Shown piece after piece: positions 10,801 to 22,730 of a DNA stretch of 64,000 nucleotides (its first letter is position 1; each line of letters opens with the position of its first letter). Origin of the DNA: Edolisoma coerulescens (taxonomy: Eukaryota; Chordata; Aves; Passeriformes; Campephagidae); the NCBI GenBank assembly GCA_013397115.1, contig VWZW01004068.1:111838-175837 (forward strand), written 5' to 3'. The translations under genes were made by a program, and so were the position numbers. The notes beneath the pieces are model-generated. The model searched no databases. It saw only the letters and a program-made list of their open reading frames with translations, and was not told the DNA's origin.

Positions 10801-13800
10801 GTCTGAGAGCAGCGAGGAGGAGAATCTGCCGTCCTTGGCCTCCCTGTTGCAGTCGTCCTCATGCCTCGGCGAGCCGAGCCGTCCGCGGTCACCATCTCCT
10901 GATCCTGGAGCGGCAGAATTTGTCGAGATGGTGAGCAGCGAGAGCGAAGAGGTGGATGAGGAGGTGATGGACGTCGTCCCTTGGCATGAGAGGGTCAAGA
11001 GGAGGCTGGGAGCGGAGCCTGAGCCTTTCAGTCTGGGCGCTGGCGATACAGGAGAGGCATCTGGGCTTTGTGCTAGTGGTGACCTGGTCGCTCCTGGCAG
11101 CGAAGGGCTGCAGGAAGACCTGTTGCCGTCTGGAGAAGTGGCTTGTGGCAGTGAGAACGGTACACGCAATGCTGAGAGACCCTCCTTGTGCTCCCTGCCA
11201 GTCGACTCAGACAGGCCTAGTAGCCCTCCGGTAAGCAGAGAAAGGCCAGAAACATCGCTCCCTCTCAAGAAGCGACAATACAGTCAGAAGGAACGGGAGG
11301 CAGTCTGCCAGAATGTGCGGCAGAGAAGGAAGGAGCAAGAAGCAAAGAGGAGGGAGCAGGAGGAGGAGAAAGAGAGGAAGAGAGCCGTTGCCAAGATGCT
11401 GAAAGCTCAGCGGCCAGGAGAGTGCCAGAAATACATAAGAGTGGTGCTAGATCCAGGTAGTTGTCCTCACAGCCTTCACCTGCCTTGTATTGACTGTTGT
11501 CTCCTCTCTCTGGAGGCCTGACCCATGCATCGATTTCAGTCATTTTACAGGTAGAAGGTGGTGAGCAGATCCTTAGTGCTTTGCAGGCTGCCAATTATTC
11601 CTGTGTGTTTGAGAATCACGTTGTTCCCTGCAGCATCACCTGGAGGAGAAAGACAGTGTCATCACAGGTATGCGAGCAAAATCTTGATAATCTTGCCTTT
11701 TTCTTCATGTGTTATTTGCAGTCGTTAGTCGTAATTGTATTTAGCAACCCAAGTAAACACCCTCTAATCTCCCTGCTCAGAGCTCTGAGTGGGAGTCTGA
11801 GTGAATTCTTAACAGACTGTGGCCTGTTTGTTTTCATATCTGAACAGATGGGAGGAGGAGATGAATGGACAGAAGAACCAAATGTCCTGGTTCTGCTTGG
11901 CTTGGAGGAGTTTTTGTCCATGGCCCACAGCTACAAACAAGTGAGAGTGCTTATGACTTTTGTGCTCCTGAACATACCTTGATGCAAAACCGGTGTTTTG
12001 TCATCCCTCTTAGTGGCAGGAAGGTTTTGATGTGGGAGGAATGCAGGGTTTCAGTAAATCAGAAATCTGGATTTAGGAGCCATTAATGGCTTCTATAATG
12101 TAAAGTTCTGACGAGCTTTCTTCCCTAGTTAAAATTTTCACACATTCCTGAAGAGTTGCGTTGTTACATCAAGTGGGATTGTTTTTTTCTTTCTTTCTGC
12201 TTTAACTTTACATAGGATCGAGAATTGCCTGCCTGCGCTGAAGAGCAAGGGTGAACAGACTCATCTGCAGACTTACAACCAGGGTCATAATTTGCTGTGC
12301 TTCTCTGTGTACCTCAAAATGGTTTAACTCCTTATTTTTCCCATTCTTCTGTGTAGAATGCTGATGGTTGTGCAGAAAGGCAGAAGGAGACCCTGCAGAG
12401 CTGTGTAGCTCATATGATGGAGAAACTGCCTGGGAGAATTCTGGCTCTGGCAGTAGTTGGAGTAGAAAATTACTTCAGGTCAGACTTCTTTCCCTCCAAA
12501 CGTTTCTGTGTTTTCTCTGGCCTTGAAAAATGCCCCAGGTGTTTATGTTAATTCCTTCTAGTAAAGACTGGAATATAAGAGGTATTCCCAGAACTGCTCC
12601 ATCATTTTTTTATACAGAAACAGAAGCAAAGGTCCATCCAGACTGTCACCCCAGTCTTACTTTACTCTTTTTAGGTCTCTCCAAGTTCAGCCAAAACAAA
12701 GGCTGCGACAAACAGCAGCGAGTGGGAATCAAGAGAAATGGGGAGAATGGAGAAAAAAGGAGGTTAAGGATTCTGGCCTAGACTTATCCAGAATGGATGT
12801 GGAAGAAGTGAGTGCTTTTAAAACAGACATGCAGCCATCATCTGTTGTCTGCCAGTATTTGAACATTTGCCCCAGTCACAGAATTTTTTGGATGGGACTG
12901 TGCAGCCTTCATTATTCATTAGTCCATCAGTCTGTGGACAGAGCTCTTTGGCTTCAGCTCCCCACTGCTCTGTCATGTACCTGCTCCCACACAGACTGAT
13001 GTGTCTTGTTCATCTGGATACTGATGTCAGTCTCAGCACCTCTTGCCCTTCATGGCCCGTTGGCAAAGCCCACTGGTGGTGGCCTGTTCGTAACAAGAGC
13101 CACAGAGGAGCTGAGGCAGCTCAGAGGACACCGAGGTGATATTAACTGTCAGGAGACAGACTGCCCCTAAATACTTCAGTGTCTTAAATTAACTGTTCCC
13201 AAAATGGGGAGAGAGTGAAGGTTCTTGTCCTACAGCAGGATGTTTGTGACCCTTTTCTGCTTCAGACAAAAATGGGATTTGATGCAACAAGACTGATTGT
13301 GCCATTTGTTGTTCCCTATGGTGATACAGGCCCTGGTGGATCTGCAGCTGAGCACACAAGTCCAAATCAGTATTTTTGAGAGCAGTGAGGAGCTTGGGGA
13401 ATATGCCACTATGTTCACAAAAGCTGTGGCTGAGGCACCATACAAGTGAGTAAGCAGAGGTTTGGTCCTACCTTTGGAGAGGCTGCACTTTAAGCTACTG
13501 GGAAGGAATAGCAGGTACAACACAGGGTATAATGGTTTTTAACGGTGCAGGTGACAGAGCAGCTGCTAATGCAGCTCCTTCAACACAGGACTTGTTCTTG
13601 AAATTGATGTCCTGCCCGCAGAGGGGTGAGGACAGACCTCGGTTTCATAGTCACAGGCTTGTTTGGGTTGGAAGGGACCTTAAAGATCATCTAATCCAAC
13701 CCCCTGCCATGGGCAGGGACACCTTCCACTAGACCAGGTTGCTTAGTGCTCCATCCAGCCTGGCACTGAACACTTCCAGGGACAGGATATCCACAACTTC

Positions 13801-15164
13801 TTTGGACAATTTGTTCCGGTGCCTCACCACCCTAGGTCTCACACTGGAGCCTTGACATCAAGCAGAGCTCTTGTTCTCAGTCAGATTTTTGGAGTGGGAA
13901 GGGAATGCTTTTAGAGTGCCAGCTTTTCTTCTTTAGTGTGTAACCAAGAGGCGTGCCTGAGAATGAACCACTTGGATCTTTCCATTGATAAGGGAGGACA
14001 GCAGCTTGTTGCACAGTGATAACTAAGAAAGCCATCTTGTGCAGTCTCACACAATCCTGATATTCCTATCACAGCAGCTGCTGGATTTTCCATGTCAGCC
14101 ATGAGAAGAGATGAGATGTCATTAAAAATGACATCTAGAAGTGTTTTATTATGGTTGACAGCCAGAAGGTGAATTCTTGTTTACCACTTTGTCTGCAAGT
14201 TGGCTTGTGTCAGGACTGCTGCTGAGTACAGGATTGTTTCTTTTTCAGTAGCAATCTGGGTCTTAAAGAAACTGGTAGTGCATGTAAAGAAAACAGGGTC
14301 AAATTGTTCACGTTTCCTTTGATGCCAGTGGTGTCTCTGACAGCTCAAGTGAGGGATGGCGCTCTGGCTCTGTGACAACAGATGGCAGGGACAGGATTTT
14401 CTTCACAGCCTCATTGTCTCATTTGCTTCCTCATTCCTTGTTCTCCCTAGGCGAAAGCGAGAGGACACAGGGTTCTCTTTCTACTTGGAGAAGGGCTGCT
14501 GCGGAGGGGTGAAGGTGGATCCTTCTGGAAAGGGTCTCTTGAAAGTTTGGAAGAGGCAGATACAGCAATTTAACCGTGTCAGCTCTGAGATGGCTGAGGC
14601 TATCGTGTCTGCCTACCCTTCTCCTCAGCTTCTGATCCAGGTGAGGATGCCTCAGGGATACTCAGCACTGTGTGCAGGCAGCCAGCTCATGCAAGGGGTG
14701 GAAGAAGTAATTTAATCAGTATTAAATTAGACACAGTGATTCTGTGTGAGCAGTTCCGTAAGTTAGCGAAGGAACTGACTCCTTGGCATCCACTCTTCTG
14801 GCTTCCACTGAGGGAGCAGCATTGGCTCCACTCTCCAAGTTCACAGATGGGACCTGGGCAGAGACTAAGTGGAAAATGAGTGGACATTGTGGAAGGGCTG
14901 AGCAGTCGCAGGTGCATAGCTTCGATTGGTTTTTTGAGCAATGGATGCACATGGGTGATCCTGTTGTTCCCTTTGTGTTGCTTTTAGGCCTATGAGAGAT
15001 GCTCCTCGGACCAGGAGCGGGAGAACATGCTGGCCAATATCCCTGTGCACCGTGGGGAGGGTGTGACAGCCACCTCCCGGCGCATTGGGCTGGAGCTGTC
15101 CCGACGCATCTATCTGCAGATGACTTCCCACGATCCTGACCTCTGCCTGGATTTCACTGGGTAG
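10787..15164 (+). CDS. EME1: Structure-specific endonuclease subunit EME1
   Basis: Non-catalytic partner of MUS81, cutting branched DNA such as stalled forks and Holliday junction intermediates in the nucleus. Eight exons join in phase: 10787-11456, 11540-11667, 11848-11940, 12357-12478, 12675-12807, 13330-13445, 14451-14640 and 14988-15164 (TAG), 542 aa; human is about 570. Exon 1 encodes an acidic Ser/Glu-rich disordered N-terminus and a basic, probably coiled-coil segment (KRREQEEEKERKRA). The XPF-like nuclease fold starts at KYIRVVLD and includes EEPNVLVLLGLEEFLSM. Exon 7 has GFSFYLEKGC and WKRQIQQFNRVS. The C-terminus contains the HhH2 region RGEGVTATSRR and LSRRIYLQMTS. Intron 6 (13446-14450) holds a CR1. 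A 66-bp tandem duplication starts just before the stop codon. Confidence 0.95.
13646..13862 (-). repeat. CR1 LINE 3' fragment
   Basis: Reverse-oriented CR1: TTTGGGTTGGAAGGGACCTT, AAGATCATCTAATCCAACCC, then CCATGGGCAGGGACACCTTC and further CR1 body to about TGCCTCACCACCCTAGG. It lies in EME1 intron 6. Confidence 0.9.
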
Positions 15165-15279
15165 CTCCAGGGAAAAAGGGTTTTACTGTTTGTCTGGTTG
15201 AAGTGTTCAGTTTTGGATTTCACTTGGTAGCTCCAGGGAGTAAGGGTTTTACCGTTTGTCTGGTCAAGTTGTCAGTTTT
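15149..15279 (+). repeat. 66-bp tandem duplication across the EME1 stop codon
   Basis: Copy 1 (15149-15214) begins GGATTTCACTGGGTAGCTCC and includes the last codons and TAG of EME1. Copy 2 (from 15215) begins GGATTTCACTTGGTAGCTCC. The period is 66 bp with a few substitutions and a short deletion between copies, so it is not a recent assembly artefact. Confidence 0.85.
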
Positions 15280-15464
15280 CTTCTGTGAAGAAGTGCTTAG
15301 ATAACACTCATTGATCCTTGTTTAAAGACTTGAAGCACATTTAGACTTTATTGTAGCAGGAAAAAAGTTGGATCAAGTTGCTGAATGGCAGCAGTTTACA
15401 CAAGAAAGATGGTGAACATCTTCCCTAAGCATGAGTTGCACACAGCTTATAGTACTGACATTGT

Positions 15465-15489
15465 TTTATTTGTCTTTCTATAAAATAAA
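15465..15489. terminator. Opposed poly(A) signals of EME1 and LRRC59
   Basis: TTTATT at 15465-15470 reads AATAAA on the minus strand (candidate end of LRRC59, giving a 3' UTR of about 2.06 kb). AATAAA at 15484-15489 is on the plus strand (EME1, 3' UTR about 325 bases). The two convergent genes may therefore end almost at the same point. Confidence 0.5.
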
Positions 15490-17524
15490 TAATTTTGAAA
15501 AATAACCTTTGCTTCTTAACATGTTGTCTTGAACATAGACAGGTATGTCCTCTGGTGAAAGGAATACTTCCTGCTGCTCTCCTGAACTGTAAGGACTTAC
15601 CTTCCTCCTTTGGGACAAATCCTGATGCTAGAGCAACATGGTGCTGCCCCCCCAGCACCTGCTCTAGCGAGGTGAAAGAACTTTACCTCACAAAACAGCC
15701 TCTCATTGTTCCACTGTGGCAGATGGGAATGAGTAAGACTAATTTTCAGATATAAATTTAGAGTGCTCTGATTCAATCTCCAGACGGCTTAATCTAGAGA
15801 GGGTCTTGAAATCTGATTATATGTGCTGGAATTATGAGGTCTAAACAGTTGGCAGAAAAAGCTTCCTTTTAATTAGATTGGGGACCAGGGCCTGTCCGTG
15901 CAGCCATCAGCACTTGCGTGCACACAAGGACAGTTGAGGGTTTTTGTGACAGCAGCACTTACTGAGATGAGTGCTCAGAGAATTAAGTTGCATCCCATGT
16001 GTGGAAGTTAACTCTTTGGAACCCTGCTGCCTCCAGTGGAAAAATCTCTACCTGCCCTGCTCATTCCAGGCATCCAGCAGGAGCCCTGGCCTGGCCAGCA
16101 GTGCTGCTGACCTGAATCTATAAATTGTGGAAGCCCGGCACTTGCCAACCTATGCAACACTTGTCTGGATGTTGGCAGGAAGGGCTGCAAGGAGGAAACA
16201 TTGCTTTGGATGTTGTTTGTCATTTTCCTGAACATTTCTGGATAGGGAGCAAGGATCTTTTACAGAATGGGATGAGTTAGACACCCAAAGTAAAGCTTAA
16301 AGTTGTTTGAAGGAAGCTTTGAAAACATGCATCCTGCTAAGGCAGAGGCAGCTCTTCCTTCCTTTTTTCTGATACTTGTGCTGCTGCTCTCTCCTGTATG
16401 ATATTCAGGGAACCACAGTCTTATCACTGGGTTACAGAAAAGTGAAGGTTTACTGCTGTGATAGTGACCTTGGTGTGAACCACTGCAGATGATTTCCCCA
16501 TAGCACTGCTCCTGGCAGGAATAATCCCAGGTATGAGAAGAGGGAGCGATTCTGGAGACCAGGGTAGGATGTCTCAGTGCAGTCTGTAGCACAGACATTC
16601 TCTGAAACCTGTACTTCATTTTAGTACTCGCAAAGCCCTTAAGGATATGAAAAACTTCTGCCTGGTGGGATTTTTTAAAGGAAAATTTAAAATGAATTAA
16701 ATAATTTTTAAGGAAATTATAAATAATTCACAGACCATTGCAGAGGTGAGTCTTCCTCTCGAGGTGCAAACCACCAAACCTCCCAGCCTTCCCCCAGCCC
16801 TGAGGTTTCCCCTGTCCCGCCAGCAGTGCTCCCACAGTGCCACCCAGTGCTGCTGCTACAGCTGCAGCAGGCAGGAATTATTCCCATGTACTCAGAAGTA
16901 ATTTGTGGCTGTTCCTAAAAGGCCTAATTAAAATTAAAACCCTGTTAACAACATAAACATCCAGTTCAGGCAAATTGCTGTGAAAACTGTTGTATTGAAA
17001 ATTTTCAGCTCCTTTCAATAGCACATCAGCCTCTTCGCTCCAACATAGGGATGCACAGCCATCCTACACACCTGTAATTGGTCCTGGAGTGGGGCCTTAG
17101 TGTATTATTCCCATACAGCCATACCACCAATTTTAGCACAAACAGAAATGAGAGCAAAGAATGGATATGTATTAAAAACCTTCCAGCTCAGAGCTACAGC
17201 TCTCACCCAGGTGATGCAACAGCTGCTTGTTCCCATTCCTATAGACTGGCAGCCTCCTGTACCTCACAATCCTGGTGGACACCACTTGGAGGCAAGGAGT
17301 GGTAACAAGTTTAGGTTAACGTGCACAAATAATGGGAGTTACAGGCCGACTGAGAGACATGCACAACAAAGATGGTTTTAACAATAGCTCTGCTCTGTGG
17401 AGTGGACCAGCAAACCAACACTGACTGGTTCAAAGCAGTTTCATCAGAACACAATTCCATAGGAATTCTGGCTGCGTAGATGGTGGAAGGAGATGCTGAC
17501 AAAGCAAGTGCCCATTCAGGACAA
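15490..17524 (-). other. Probable 3' UTR of LRRC59
   Basis: No second gene is recognised between the EME1 end and the LRRC59 stop. The stretch contains no CR1 and no convincing coding frame. Its length would fit a long LRRC59 3' UTR ending at the AATAAA near 15465, but this is inference. Confidence 0.4.
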
Positions 17525-20500
17525 TCACTGCTGTGAGTTGTGCTGTAGCATGTTCTGCAGCGTTTTGTGGTTCTGCAGAGCAGCCACCACGTCCTCGTAG
17601 AGGGTGTTCACGCTGACACACAGAGGGAGATGCTGCAGCTCCGTCAGCTTGCAGGCAGCCAGAGTACAGAGGCTGCAGAACAGCACAAGGAGCAGGACTC
17701 TCAGCACCGACCGTGACCACGAGGGCTTGTGCCGGGGGGGCTGAGGGGGACGGGAGCTGGAGGCCGGCTCTGTAGTGAGAACATGAACAGGACAAAATGT
17801 GAGGAATTAATCAACTATCTTTTATAGGCTATGCTCACAAACTGTTCAAGTAAGATACTTAATTCTCTGCTGCAGTTGGCGTTTGTTGTGAATTTTCATC
17901 ACTTAGCTCTGATAAATAAGTAGATGTGCAGGATTTAACTGCTTAGGATGAAAAGTTTCAGATCCAGTTTCACGGGCAGCAGTGAAGAAGGTGTAAAGCA
18001 CCTCTGTGTTGCAGATCTCATTATGCAAATGTTCAGTAAACTTAAGAAAAAATGAGTGGAGGAAAGTTCTCATTAGGAACAGCTGGAGAACTTCCTGACT
18101 TGTAGCTCCACAGTTCATGGGAATACAGGCAAAGGGGAAAAGGGGACAGCAGCAGTTTAGCAGAACTCCTACAGGTTCCCCCCTACCCTCTCCCACCATC
18201 TCCCAGTACCTGGGCTGCATGAAAGCAATTCTGGCAGCATCAAAATCTGATGAAGATGAAACCTGACGCAATCCCACCCAAAATGGACACTACTTACTTC
18301 GGGTGTGCACTGTTTCCTTTTTAGTTTTCTTTTCCATCTCCTGCTTTGCAGCTTTCTGAGCATCGTACTCCCGCCTCCTGCGCTCCTTTTCCTCTGCCTT
18401 CTCTCGCTTCCGCAGTTCTCTCTCCTGAGCCTCCTTCGCTCGCTGTTCTGCTTCACGCTTCTTCTCCATTTCTGAGGGTTAACAGCAAGTTTTTCCCTTT
18501 TATGTAAAGGGTTGTCATTGCCATTTTCCTTATTATCTTATTATCCCAACTGGAATGAGGAAACCAATTAAACAACTATCCTCTTTTCTATCATTTTATT
18601 TAGTATTACATACCTTGCATTTCGCTGTGTTTTTCTTTCATGTTTTTATAGGTAACCTATAGCACATTCCATCCAGAGATGTTCCTGTTCCTCAGGCCAA
18701 GAAATCACAGTTACCCCCTGCTACCTTTCTCCCTCCAGCCCTTTTACCCTACTGCTCCCTGAGTACTTTGGGTTTGGGTGGCCACAAGTATGTGGTAGAT
18801 GGCAATTTGTTAGATGGCGATCAGAATGTTTGGGTGTGTTAGAGAGACCAAGAGCAGTCCTCAGCAGACAGCACGTGGGGGTTCTTTGTGCCTACCTCTC
18901 TCTGCCTGGAGTTTCTGCTGCCGTTGTCGATCTTGCTCAGACTGGATTGCTTTCATGTGCTGCAGTACCTTAAAGGGCCAAGAAAACAACCTGAGGGCTG
19001 TGCAGAAGCCTTGTGGCACAGTCAGTTCAGAACAGAACAGCTGGAGTGTGGCTGAGGACAGGCAGCTGGGGCTGACCCCCAACCTTGACCTACATTTACA
19101 GCTATGGCTCTGAAAAAAACTCACAGTTTATTATGGGAAGACACAGGATAGAGTTGAGCTGCAGGCTGTGAGACCTGCCCGCAGAAGCACATGGCAGCAC
19201 AAAGGCTTGTCTCCACCTGACCTTAGGGGGAAGAAATGCCCCAAGACCCCTGCAGAGAGCAGACTGCCAGAAGCTGACAGAGGGGTGAACAGCGCGTGAT
19301 CACCCCATAGAAAGACATTCAGAAAGTGCATTGCTGATGTGGCAATGTGTGACAGGTCGCTTAGTGAAAATTGCCGTGTAAGGAAATACTGTGGCTTGAA
19401 GAAGTGTATAAAAGCAACTTGTTTCCTTTGAATAAATGATCCAGATCCAGATTCCCCACATGGTGAAGTCTGTGTTTCAATCGCTGACAATTTATGTGAG
19501 TCTCTGTTGTTAAAAAACAGATCTTCCCATTAAAAACAAATGTGGCAAACTGGTGCTCGATGATACAGAGGATCACAGAACATTTCTATTTATGTTTGCC
19601 AGAACTTCTCCAGAGGTTTTTGTACTATCAGCACAGGCATGGATTATTATGTCTGATTATGCCTCCACTTTCTTGGCAACCAGCATTTAATCCTCTCTTA
19701 ACTCCACTAATGGAGAAACATCCTCCTCAGCCAGGTGTTTGCTCTCCACAGGCATAGCAGTAGTGGAGTCAGTGCAGTGGACCTGCACCTCACTGCCTGA
19801 AGAAACTTCAGGCTCCTGCAGCAGCTGCCCAGCGTGCTAAGCAAACAGAGGAAGAATCACTGGCAAAGCCATGAAAGGAAAAAAACAAAAAGATTACAAG
19901 CAGACTCCTTACCTTGACAGCAGCCTGCTTACACTGCTTCTCATCCAGACAGTCTCCTGCCACTTTAGCCAGGACAGGATCCAGGGGATTGTCCTTCAGA
20001 TCCAGCCACTTCAGGTTCTGCAAAAAGGCACAACAAAGGGGAGGCTGTAAGAGCACAGCAGTCTTGGAATTATTTAAGAGATCCAAAGTAGAAGCAAAGA
20101 ACTGCTTAGTTTTCATATGAATGAAACAGGTACAGAAGATGAGCAGAGATGTTTTCAATAGATTGAGAGGATTTTCGCTGAGCTGCGGTGCAGAGCCAGC
20201 TGAATTTTGGAATGGGTAGTCAGCAGGATGGATGCTTTACCAGAGAAATCAACTTGAGCAGGATCACAAGACCCTGGGCTGCATCCCAAAGCTTTACGTA
20301 ACTGCCCAGCACACAGTTTTACCTTGAGCTGTGCAAAGCTGACTGGCAGGGTGACCAAGCGGTTGTTCAGAAGGTCCAGGTGCTGCAGATTGACCAGGCG
20401 GCCAAAGTCCAAGGGCAGCTGTTGCAGCCGATTTTTACTCAAATCCAGTTTCACCAGATGCATCAAACTGCAGAAGTCTGACTAAAACCCAAACAAAGAA

Positions 20501-21500
20501 AACCCAGAGAAAGCTGGTCAGCACCTTTATGGAAGGACCTCAGTGGGAAGTACATGGAGACAGCCTGCACGTCACATCAGGCACAAATCCTTGACTTACT
20601 ACAGGACTGTGATGGAGGAAAATCACTCTCCTCCTCTGCCTTGGAAGATGGAGGTGAGACACAAGGGGGCCAGATAAGACAGACCAAGAAGGTTATGGAT
20701 GACAATACGACAGGAGCAAACCCGAGTCTCCACTGCTGATGAAACTCCTCGGTATTCACCTGGGGATGCTCTGGCAGGAAGGTACTGCAATCTTCACACA
20801 GTTCAACCGTTTACTCTCTCCTGCCTCAGCCAAACCCACTGCCAGCACTGACCCGTCACTGTCAACCGAGTCATTCAGCCACTGCAGGGCAGGGAAAGTG
20901 CCAGTTCCACGGCTTCTGGTGAGCCTCTACTGAAGCACCAGCTATCTTTCCATATATTTCCCAGCAGACTCATCCCCACGGAGGCTCTCTAGCACCTTAC
21001 CGGCAAGGAAATGAGGTTGTTACAGGACAAATCCAAGACAGTAGCTTTTGGAAGAGCGGCCTGAAAGAAAAATAAAGCACTGAATGAACATGGAGGTTCA
21101 CCCGAGCCCCTCTGACACCTGCTAGTTCTGCTTCGGCCTCTGCGGTTTCTCCCGCGTCAGTCTGTCCATCCCCCGCGGCTGCTCCGGGGTCACGTCATCT
21201 CCAGATCCATCTCTGGGTCCAAAGGCGGTTCTTATCTCGAGACAGCAATGACTAGGGGCTGCCGGGCCCACGGGACACAGAACCTCACTGCTTTAAAAAG
21301 CTGCAGGCCAGGTCACAACCCCCCAGCACATCTGGCTCTCCTGCGCTGCCCCTTCCCGGAGACCGGGAGCCGGTCCCCCCCCCCGCCGGGCGGCCTGCGG
21401 GCCGGAGACTCACCAACTCCCGCACGGGCACCTCGTTCAGGTCGCAGAGGCTCAGGTCCAGCTCGTTCCCGTCCAGCTTGTCCTTCAGGCTGAGCCCCTT
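17525..21500 (-). CDS. LRRC59: Leucine-rich repeat-containing protein 59, N-terminus missing
   Basis: Tail-anchored ER and nuclear-envelope protein involved in FGF1 import and ER-associated mRNA and ribosome functions. Seven minus-strand exons join in phase: 21414-21500 (cut by N at 21501), 21001-21060, 20323-20481, 19913-20017, 18896-18968, 18298-18471 and 17525-17769 (TGA). They give 300 aa; human is 307, so only a few N-terminal residues and the start codon are absent. Visible parts are KLDGNELDLSLCDLNEVPV, LRR repeats (VLDLSCNNLISLP, LVKLDLSKNRLQQLP, LQHLDLLNNRLVTLP, LKWLDLKDNPLDP), a highly charged coiled coil (KEAQERELRKREKAEEKERR), a C-terminal membrane helix (VLRVLLLVLFCSLCTLA) and a short luminal tail ending NSQQ. 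Exon 3 begins at 20481, since SDFCSLMHLVK continues the family sequence. The other borders have clear splice sites. Confidence 0.94.
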
Positions 21501-21536
21501 NCGCACCGCCCGCACCGGCACCGGCGCCGCAAAGCA
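21380..21536. promoter_or_regulatory. CpG-rich 5' region of LRRC59, broken by a join
   Basis: GC-rich sequence surrounds LRRC59 exon 1. A single N at 21501 falls in the coding exon, and GC-rich sequence on the other side stops abruptly at 21536. The start codon and core promoter are probably in the unsequenced join. Confidence 0.5.
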
Positions 21537-21781
21537 CCTAAAAATTGTCTTAAGAAAGGATGTTTGATCTCTGCATACTTTCAAACCTAAGCAACAAGAA
21601 AGGAGATTTAATCCCCGAAGCAGAGACCAGCCAATACGCTCTAAGTGCTGTGTTAGAAAGACGAATTACTTGTTGATAGAATTGCCTTGTTAAGGTTTAA
21701 GGCTTGATCCAATGGTCTCAGACTTAGTGGAAGGTTAAGAAAGCTTGGGAAGAGGGATGCACTACTGATAGTGGGCACAAG

Positions 21782-22716
21782 GAATGCAGGATTTATGGGC
21801 TACAAGGACATTTGGCAGAATCCCCAAGATAAGGAAGAAACTAATAAAGCTAACTCAGCAATTGGGTTGAATCAGCTCCAAGTTGGTAAAAGGTAATACT
21901 GTCAGGGGCAGATTGTGACCACCTACTCATGGCCATGGACCAAAGAAACCCACCAAACCAAAAGAGGAGAAAGACCAAACCTGTGGACTAATTAGCATGG
22001 GAAGCGAGAGAATCATTACCCAATGGAAGACAGAATACTAATATGAGAACTAGGTAACTTGTAGCCAATAAACATTAATGCCTTTGTTTGCTAAAATATA
22101 TAAATAGTCAAAAGTTTTGACAGTCGTCATGCTAGCTTTGTGGATTTGCCATCCAATGCAGAACTGTAAATAAATCAAATAGCTCAGCTCTGGGTGTGGA
22201 CNCGCGGGGGATGCGGCTCGGCACGGGGAGGCGGCGCGGCTCGGTTCGGAGCGGCTCAGCTCGGCACCACCCAGCCCGTCCCGTCCCGTCCCGGCNGAAT
22301 GCAGGATTTATGGGCTACAAGGACATTTGGCAGAATCCCCAAGATAAGGAAGAAACTAATAAAGCTAACTCAGCAATTGGGTTGAATCAGCTCCAAGTTG
22401 GTAAAAGGTAATACTGTCAGGGGCAGATTGTGACCACCTACTCATGGCCATGGACCAAAGAAACCCACCAAACCAAAAGAGGAGAAAGACCAAACCTGTG
22501 GACTAATTAGCATGGGAAGCGAGAGAATCATTACCCAATGGAAGACAGAATACTAATATGAGAACTAGGTAACTTGTAGCCAATAAACATTAATGCCTTT
22601 GTTTGCTAAAATATATAAATAGTCAAAAGTTTTGACAGTCGTCATGCTAGCTTTGTGGATTTGCCATCCAATGCAGAACTGTAAATAAATCAAATAGCTC
22701 AGCTCTGGGTGTGGAC
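21782..22716. repeat. 420-bp direct repeat at contig joins (false duplication)
   Basis: 21782-22201 and 22297-22716 look identical base for base over 420 bp. The first copy ends exactly at N 22202 and the second starts exactly after N 22296. This is what two overlapping contigs look like when scaffolded without merging. Confidence 0.9.
22203..22295. other. Orphan 93-bp GC-rich contig between two Ns
   Basis: Composition is unlike the AT-rich flanks: it is CpG rich and has a (CCCGT)n run at its right end. It is bounded by single Ns at 22202 and 22296 and is probably misplaced. The nearest GC-rich gap that it could fit is the LRRC59 first exon and promoter at 21501. Confidence 0.7.
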
Positions 22717-22730
22717 TGGCCTCTTGCACA

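Larger units (their letters stand above)
21651..22730 (+). mobile_element. LTR-like sequence, inflated by an assembly duplication
   Basis: The stretch begins TGTTAG (21651) and ends TTGCACA (22730), consistent with TGT...ACA LTR termini. It has a CCAAT (AGCCAATAAA), a TATA-like ATATATAAATAG about 30 bases later and an AATAAA about 70 bases after that, as in a U3-R-U5 layout. After removing the duplicated and inserted 515 bases it would be about 565 bp. I found no matching target-site duplication and no internal retroviral genes, so it is at most a solo LTR. Confidence 0.4.

Noticed and set aside
10528..11268. 246-aa minus-strand open frame opposite EME1 exon 1
   Set aside because: It is the antisense shadow of EME1 exon 1 and overlaps MRPL27 exon 1 in another frame.
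21782..22716. Biological tandem duplication of an LTR
   Set aside because: Apparent identity and ends exactly at Ns point to unmerged contigs.
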